Below, in pieces: positions 59,182-64,000 of a stretch of 64,000 nucleotides of DNA (the first letter of the stretch is position 1; each line of letters begins with the position of its first letter). The translations under genes and the position numbers were made by a program. The notes under the pieces were generated by a model. That model made no database searches, had not been told where the DNA came from, and saw only the letters and a list, made by a program, of their open reading frames with translations. This DNA is from Streptomyces sp. HSG2 (GTDB lineage: Bacteria; Actinomycetota; Actinomycetes; Streptomycetales; Streptomycetaceae): contig NZ_CP066801.1 in NCBI RefSeq assembly GCF_016598575.1, forward strand, positions 3,348,001 through 3,412,000. Direction: 5' to 3'.

Positions 59182-61002
59182 GTGGCGCGCGACATCGCGG
59201 CTCCCCCCGCCCCCACCCGGCACCAGGAGCTGATCTCGTGGGTCGGCGAGATCGCCGAACTGACGGAGCCGGACAGTGTGGTCTGGTGTGACGGATCCGA
59301 GGCCGAGTACGAGCGGCTGTGCCGGGAACTGGTCGACAAGGGCACGTTCCGCGCACTCGACCCGATCAAGCGCCCCCACTCCTACTACGCCGCGTCGGAC
59401 CCCTCCGACGTGGCCCGCGTGGAGGACCGCACCTTCATCTGCTCGGAGCGCGAGGAGGACGCGGGCCCGACCAACCACTGGAAGGCCCCCGGCGAGATGC
59501 GGGAGGTCTTCACCGGCGAGAAGGGCCTGTTCCGGGGCTCCATGCGCGGCCGGACCATGTACGTGGTGCCGTTCTGCATGGGCCCGCTGGGCTCGCCGCT
59601 GTCCGCGATCGGCGTCGAGATCACCGACTCCGCCTACGTCGCGGTGTCCATGCGCACCATGACCCGAATGGGGCAGCCGGTCCTGGACGAGCTGGGGGAG
59701 GAGGGCTTCTTCGTCAAGGCCGTCCACTCCCTTGGCGCCCCCCTGGAGCAGGGCGAGGCGGACGTCCCCTGGCCCTGCAACGCCACCAAGTACATCTCCC
59801 ACTTCCCCGAGTCCCGCGAGATCTGGTCCTACGGCTCCGGCTACGGCGGCAACGCCCTCCTCGGCAAGAAGTGCTACGCGCTGCGCATCGCCTCGGTCAT
59901 GGCCCGTGACGAGGGCTGGCTCGCCGAGCACATGCTCATCCTCAAGCTGACCCCGCCCCGGGGCGAGGCCAAGTACGTGGCCGCGGCCTTCCCCAGCGCC
60001 TGCGGCAAGACCAACCTCGCCATGCTGGAACCGACCGTCCCCGGCTGGACGGTGGAGACCATCGGCGACGACATCGCCTGGATGCGGTTCGGCGAGGACG
60101 GGCGTCTGTACGCCATCAACCCCGAGGCGGGCTTCTTCGGCGTCGCCCCCGGCACCGGGGAGCACACCAACGCCAACGCGATGAAGACCCTGTGGGGCAA
60201 CGCGGTCTTCACCAACGTGGCACTCACCGACGACGGGGACGTGTGGTGGGAGGGCATGACCGAGGAGCCGCCCGCGCACCTCACCGACTGGCGGGGCGAC
60301 GCCTGGACGCCCGACGCGGCGACCCCGGCGGCCCACCCCAACGCCCGCTTCACCGTGCCCGCCGCCCAGTGCCCCATCATCGCGCCCGAGTGGGAGGACC
60401 CCAAGGGCGTGCCCATCTCCGCGATCCTCTTCGGCGGGCGCCGGGCCACCGCCGTACCGCTGGTCACCGAGTCCTTCGACTGGAACCACGGTGTCTTCCT
60501 GGGCGCCAACGTGGCCTCCGAGAAGACGGCCGCCGCCGAGGGCAAGGTGGGCGAGCTGCGCCGCGACCCCTTCGCCATGCTGCCCTTCTGCGGCTACAAC
60601 ATGGGCGACTACATGGGCCACTGGGTCGACGTGGCCAAGGGCAAGGACCAGTCCAAGCTGCCGAGGATCTACTACGTCAACTGGTTCCGCAAGGACGACG
60701 AGGGCCGGTTCGTCTGGCCCGGATTCGGCGAGAACAGTCGCGTCCTGAAGTGGATCGTGGAGCGTCTCGACGGCCGCGCGGAGGGCGTCGAGACGCCGAT
60801 CGGGACCCTGCCCACCCGGCAGTCCCTCGACACCGACGGTCTGGAGCTCACCGACGCCGAGCTGGACTTCCTGCTCGCCGTCGACAAGGCGGTGTGGCGT
60901 GAGGAGGCCGCGCTGATCCCCTCCCACCTGGAGACCTTCGGCGCGCACACCCCCAAGGAGCTGTGGGACCAGTACCGCGCCCTCGTGGAGCGCCTGGGCT
61001 GA
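59182..61002 (+). CDS. pckG: phosphoenolpyruvate carboxykinase (GTP)
   Basis: A 606-residue GTP-dependent PEP carboxykinase that interconverts oxaloacetate and PEP, the entry to gluconeogenesis. The P-loop with the catalytic Cys is [13 protein letters not shown]; substrate-binding GRTMYVVPF, the metal-binding region near GDDIAWM and the nucleotide-binding [13 protein letters not shown] are present. The start is a GTG at 59182 with AGGAG 5 nt upstream. Two strong hairpins after the stop end the transcript. Confidence 0.95.
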   Translation: MARDIAAPPAPTRHQELISWVGEIAELTEPDSVVWCDGSEAEYERLCRELVDKGTFRALDPIKRPHSYYAASDPSDVARVEDRTFICSEREEDAGPTNHWKAPGEMREVFTGEKGLFRGSMRGRTMYVVPFCMGPLGSPLSAIGVEITDSAYVAVSMRTMTRMGQPVLDELGEEGFFVKAVHSLGAPLEQGEADVPWPCNATKYISHFPESREIWSYGSGYGGNALLGKKCYALRIASVMARDEGWLAEHMLILKLTPPRGEAKYVAAAFPSACGKTNLAMLEPTVPGWTVETIGDDIAWMRFGEDGRLYAINPEAGFFGVAPGTGEHTNANAMKTLWGNAVFTNVALTDDGDVWWEGMTEEPPAHLTDWRGDAWTPDAATPAAHPNARFTVPAAQCPIIAPEWEDPKGVPISAILFGGRRATAVPLVTESFDWNHGVFLGANVASEKTAAAEGKVGELRRDPFAMLPFCGYNMGDYMGHWVDVAKGKDQSKLPRIYYVNWFRKDDEGRFVWPGFGENSRVLKWIVERLDGRAEGVETPIGTLPTRQSLDTDGLELTDAELDFLLAVDKAVWREEAALIPSHLETFGAHTPKELWDQYRALVERLG

Positions 61003-61089
61003 GCCCGTCGTTCCCCTCCCCCAGAGCTTCGCGGCCGGTTCGACTAGCCCTGACCAGTGATGTCGTCACGAAAGCCGGTCGCGATGGGG

Positions 61090-61137
61090 GGCCTTCCCCG
61101 CTCCCGTAGCTCGATGTCCCGGAGCCCGGGGAAGGCC
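61090..61137. terminator. terminator hairpin 1 after pckG
   Basis: GGCCTTCCCCG (61090-61100) pairs perfectly with CGGGGAAGGCC (61127-61137) around a loop of 26 nt that can pair further (GCTCC/GGAGC). Confidence 0.75.
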
Positions 61138-61145
61138 TCCGCCCC

Positions 61146-61187
61146 GGGCCGGGTCCCCCGCACAACGGCGTGCGCGGGACCCGGCCC
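61146..61187. terminator. terminator hairpin 2 after pckG
   Basis: GGGCCGGGTCCC (61146-61157) pairs perfectly with GGGACCCGGCCC (61176-61187) over 12 bp; GCAC and GTGC add pairs inside. It can serve both pckG and the convergent gene. Confidence 0.78.
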
Positions 61188-61267
61188 ACAGCTTGACCCG
61201 GGTCGCGGCGGCGCGGCCCGGTCCCTCCCGACCCACCGGGGTCGCGGCGGCGCCCAGCGCCGCGAGC

Positions 61268-61678
61268 TCAGTGCGAGACCGGCTCGCGCGATGCCGGGGT
61301 GGCGCCGTGCGCGTCCATCCGCTCGGCGGCGAGGATGGCCACCGTCGTGTCGGCGCGGGACGCCGCCACGACGAGGGCGCGGCCGGCGAGGTCGCGGGCG
61401 CGCCGGTGCAGGACGGCGGGGTCGACGCTCGCACCGGGGCGCAGCGGCGCGCGTGTCGCGGATCGCCCTCCCCTGAGCCGGGCGACCTCGCCGGCGATCC
61501 GCCGTGCCGCGGTGTCCAGATCGTGGGACGGAGTCCGGGCGCGAAGCTCGTCCGTCACCGTGAGGAGGGCCGCGAGGTGACCGGCGAGCTGGATGTCCAG
61601 CTCCGCCTCACGGGAGCGGCGGGGGGTCGAGCCGGCCGTCGTGGTGTGGACCGACTTGCCGCGGATCGGCTCGTACAT
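61268..61678 (-). CDS. helical protein of unknown function
   Basis: A 136-residue protein, rich in Ala and Arg, predicted mostly helical, without signal peptide. I recognise no domain. Homologues in this position are found in other streptomycetes. The start is the ATG at 61678. It is convergent with pckG across two terminators. Confidence 0.7.
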   Translation of the reverse strand: MYEPIRGKSVHTTTAGSTPRRSREAELDIQLAGHLAALLTVTDELRARTPSHDLDTAARRIAGEVARLRGGRSATRAPLRPGASVDPAVLHRRARDLAGRALVVAASRADTTVAILAAERMDAHGATPASREPVSH

Positions 61679-61774
61679 GGGATGGCCTCCTGAGGTATCC
61701 AGGAAGCCATCCTAGCTTGGAACGAGTCTAAAGTTGAAATGTTCTCCGAAGTGGTTGGTGGTCCGCGCGCCCGG

Positions 61775-62998
61775 TCAGCCTTGGGTGTATCCGTCCAGGA
61801 AGGTGCCGATCCGGCCGATCGCGTCGCTCAGGTCCGCCTTCGCCGGCAGGGTCACCACCCGGAAGTGATCCGGCTCGCTCCAGTTGAAGCCCGTCCCGTG
61901 GACGACCAGGATCTTCTCCTCCCTGAGCAGGTCCAGTACCAGTTGTCGATCGTCCTTGATCCTGAAGACCTTGGGGTCGAGTCGGGGGAAGAGATACAGG
62001 GCGCCCCTCGGCTTCACGCAGCTCACCCCCGGGATGCTCGTCAGCAGGTCGTACGCGGCGTCCCGCTGCTCCAACAGCCGCCCACCCGGCAGGACCAGGT
62101 CGTCGATGGTCTGCCTGCCGCTGAGCGCGGCCACCACGCCGTGCTGTCCCGGCATGTTCGCGCACAGCCGCATGTTCGCGAGGATCGTCAGACCCTCCAG
62201 GTAGGACTCGGCGTGGGCGCGCGGCCCCGAGACCGACATCCAGCCGACGCGGTAGCCGGCCACCCGATACGCCTTCGACATGCCGTTGAAGGTGAGGGTG
62301 AGCAGGTCCGGGGCGACGGCCGCGGTCGGCGTGTGCCTCGCGCCGTCGTAGAGGATCTTGTCGTAGATCTCGTCGGAACAGACCATGAGGTTGTGGCGGC
62401 GGGCGATGTCGGTGAGTCCGCGGAGCACCGTCTCGTCGTAGACCGCCCCGGTGGGGTTGTTGGGGTTGATGACGACGATCGCCTTGGTGCGGTCGGTGAC
62501 CTTGCTCGCCACGTCCGCCAGGTCGGGCATCCAGTCGGACTGCTCGTCGCAGCGGTAGTGCACCGCCTTGCCGCCCGACAGCGCCACCGCGGCCGTCCAC
62601 AGCGGGTAGTCCGGTGCCGGCACGAGGACCTCGTCGCCGTCGTCCAGCAGCGCCTGCATCGCCATCACGATCAGCTCGGAGACGCCGTTGCCGATGAAGA
62701 CGTGCTCGACGTCCGTCTCGATGCCGAGGGTCTGGTTGTGCATGACGACGGCCCTGCGGGCGGCGAGCAGCCCCTTGGCGTCGCCGTAGCCGTGAGCCGT
62801 GGAGACGTTCCGGAGGATGTCCTCCAGGATCTCCGGCGGGCACTCGAACCCGAACGCGGCCGGGTTTCCCGTGTTCAGCCTGAGAATGCGGTGGCCGCCC
62901 GCCTCCAGCCGCATCGCCTCCTCGAGCACGGGGCCCCGGATCTCGTAGCACACGTTGGCGAGTTTGCTCGACTGGATCACCTGCATGCCGGTGAGCAT
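61775..62998 (-). CDS. PLP-dependent aminotransferase, class I (aspartate/alanine type)
   Basis: A 407-residue fold-type I aminotransferase of the AlaA/AspC-like kind. The PLP lysine lies in FNGMSKAYRVAGYRVGW, with NPNNPTGAVYDE, CSDEIYDKILYDG and the substrate-binding FRVVTLPA near the end. It may use alanine, aspartate or valine as amino donor; in Streptomyces the protein is annotated as alanine aminotransferase AlaA type. The ATG at 62998 has GGAGG 8 nt upstream; an ATG four codons later (62986) gives the conserved MQVIQSS start. Confidence 0.88.
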   Translation of the reverse strand: MLTGMQVIQSSKLANVCYEIRGPVLEEAMRLEAGGHRILRLNTGNPAAFGFECPPEILEDILRNVSTAHGYGDAKGLLAARRAVVMHNQTLGIETDVEHVFIGNGVSELIVMAMQALLDDGDEVLVPAPDYPLWTAAVALSGGKAVHYRCDEQSDWMPDLADVASKVTDRTKAIVVINPNNPTGAVYDETVLRGLTDIARRHNLMVCSDEIYDKILYDGARHTPTAAVAPDLLTLTFNGMSKAYRVAGYRVGWMSVSGPRAHAESYLEGLTILANMRLCANMPGQHGVVAALSGRQTIDDLVLPGGRLLEQRDAAYDLLTSIPGVSCVKPRGALYLFPRLDPKVFRIKDDRQLVLDLLREEKILVVHGTGFNWSEPDHFRVVTLPAKADLSDAIGRIGTFLDGYTQG

Positions 62999-63236
62999 AC
63001 GGCCCGCCTCCGACCCGTGGGCGGTGTTTTCCACCACGTGAGACCTGTGAGGGGCGGCTGTCGCCCGGTCGGCCCCCCGGCCGACGCCGGGCCGGTCGGG
63101 GAGGCGGACTTCGAGCCGGCCCGACCGACACCTCCGCGCGGGTGGGGCGCCGCGCGCGGACCCCGGGAAGAGATCGGGCGAGGAATGGCGGGGCGGACTG
63201 TGCTCCGCACAGGATCGTCGACCATACTGACCCGCT

Positions 63237-63944
63237 GTGGAGCAGCGCATAGGATCGAGCAGCCAGCCCCCGGAGGGCGCCGGATTCGACCCGGCCTTCG
63301 TCCCCGGGCTCACCTCGCCCGCCCCGAGCGAATCGAGGGAAGCCGAGTCCGAGGCGGCCGACGGCCCGACGGGCCCGCGGCCCGAGGAGGGCGTCGAGGC
63401 GGACGCGGCCGTCGGCGCGCGCGAGGCGCGGGGCGCCACCCGTGGCGAGGGGGTCGACGAGGAGCAAGCCGCCGTGCCGGAGCCGGGCGAGACCGCGGCC
63501 CCCGACGGGCCGGTCTTCGAGGCGTCCGATCGAAGGGCGCGCATCGTCGCCGACCACAGCGGCATCCGTCTCGGCCTGGACGACCAGGCCTGCGAGTTCC
63601 GTTGGGACGAGATCGGCGCGGTCGAGACCGAGACCGCGCGCTGGGGCAAGCGCTTCACGGTCACCGTCCACACCCCGGAGCGCCGCTGGTACCCGATCGA
63701 GATCGAGGCGGGCTCCCGCGGCCTTCCCCGACAGTGGGAGGCCGCCTTGGACGAGGTCCTGGACGCCTACTTCGAGGACGGCGAGTCCGAGGAGGAGTCG
63801 CCCGCAGACGCCGCCGACGACGGTGTTTCGGAAGGCGCCGGCTCCGACGGAGACCGCTCCGCGGACAGCGCGCCCGAGGGCGGATCCGGGGACGACCGCG
63901 CCGGGGACGACGGGGACGGCGCCGGGCCTTCGTCGGACCGCTAG
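63237..63944 (+). CDS. acidic protein with a PH-like core
   Basis: A 235-residue protein. An acidic, low-complexity N-terminal part (about 1-85) and an acidic C-terminal tail (about 180-235) flank a compact beta-rich segment (ARIVADHSGIRLGLDDQACEFRWDEIGAVETE ... RRWYPIEIEA) of about 80 residues that looks PH-like. The function is unknown. CATACT (63223-63228) lies 8 nt before the GTG at 63237 and no ribosome site is seen, which suggests a leaderless mRNA. Confidence 0.7.
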   Translation: MEQRIGSSSQPPEGAGFDPAFVPGLTSPAPSESREAESEAADGPTGPRPEEGVEADAAVGAREARGATRGEGVDEEQAAVPEPGETAAPDGPVFEASDRRARIVADHSGIRLGLDDQACEFRWDEIGAVETETARWGKRFTVTVHTPERRWYPIEIEAGSRGLPRQWEAALDEVLDAYFEDGESEEESPADAADDGVSEGAGSDGDRSADSAPEGGSGDDRAGDDGDGAGPSSDR

Positions 63945-64000
63945 GGACGCGTCGTGGGCCGGTCGCCACATGCGGCGCCGGCCCCCCGGGCGGTGATCGG

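Noticed and set aside
1..64000. CRISPR array, tRNA or rRNA genes
   Set aside because: No regularly spaced repeats and no cloverleaf or rRNA sequence were noticed by eye; the island therefore shows no obvious tRNA attachment site.

Overview
The window is high-GC chromosomal DNA with Streptomyces codon use (third positions almost all G or C, many GTG and some TTG starts, several probable leaderless mRNAs). From memory, gene order follows the Streptomyces coelicolor core chromosome at about SCO4904-SCO4982: afsQ2/afsQ1/sigQ, the deoC and purine nucleoside phosphorylase groups, the acyl-CoA carboxylase cluster, cya, a GGDEF gene, hutH, msrA, metB, ilvA, greA, mca, pckG. No database search was run, so locus names are recollection.

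Layout. 1-5573: a VanZ-type gene cut by the window edge, a GerMN-type lipoprotein gene, afsQ2 and afsQ1 (4-bp overlaps), divergent sigQ behind a clear AfsQ1 box array, a uridine-kinase-like gene and a small secreted protein. 5637-16275: an accessory island dropped into this core order. It holds an IS200/IS605-type remnant (HTH gene plus truncated tnpB), an HflX-type ribosome-splitting GTPase, an antibiotic-resistance type ABC-F protein, a tyrosine recombinase beside a perfect palindrome, a WYL regulator, an alpha/beta hydrolase interrupted by an IS3 element, and a second IS3 element with a frameshifted orfA. 16276-26335: nucleoside and deoxyribose catabolism (two ALDH genes, deoC, PH-domain protein, phosphosugar mutase, purine nucleoside phosphorylase) plus a gamma-glutamylcyclotransferase-like gene, an LpdA-like flavoprotein and a DeoR regulator. 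The deoC and phosphorylase promoters share the palindrome CTACGCGCGTAG. 26531-32398: acyl-CoA carboxylase alpha, Maf, epsilon and beta subunits and biotin ligase. 32521-47206: adenylate cyclase, enoyl-CoA hydratase, diguanylate cyclase, hutH, a LAXTG surface protein, L,D-transpeptidase, alcohol dehydrogenase, msrA, metB and a sigma-like gene. 47396-48339: a second IS200/IS605 element with intact tnpA and a beheaded tnpB. 48359-63944: MarR regulator, ilvA, a drug-type ABC exporter, greA, mca, a DUF255 gene broken by a 16-bp insertion in its CxxC codons, hemolysin III, pckG, an aminotransferase and an acidic protein.

The most interesting part is 6656-10498. HflX and ABC-F are two different ways to relieve drug-stalled ribosomes. 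Here they sit in tandem on mobile DNA, each with its own structured leader, an upstream mini-ORF and a strong terminator. The ABC-F leader has a good promoter whose predicted start falls on a four-codon ORF followed by two hairpins, which fits antibiotic-sensing attenuation. A second notable point is that the nucleoside genes form a complete route from (deoxy)nucleosides to acetate and glyceraldehyde-3-phosphate under an apparently shared operator.
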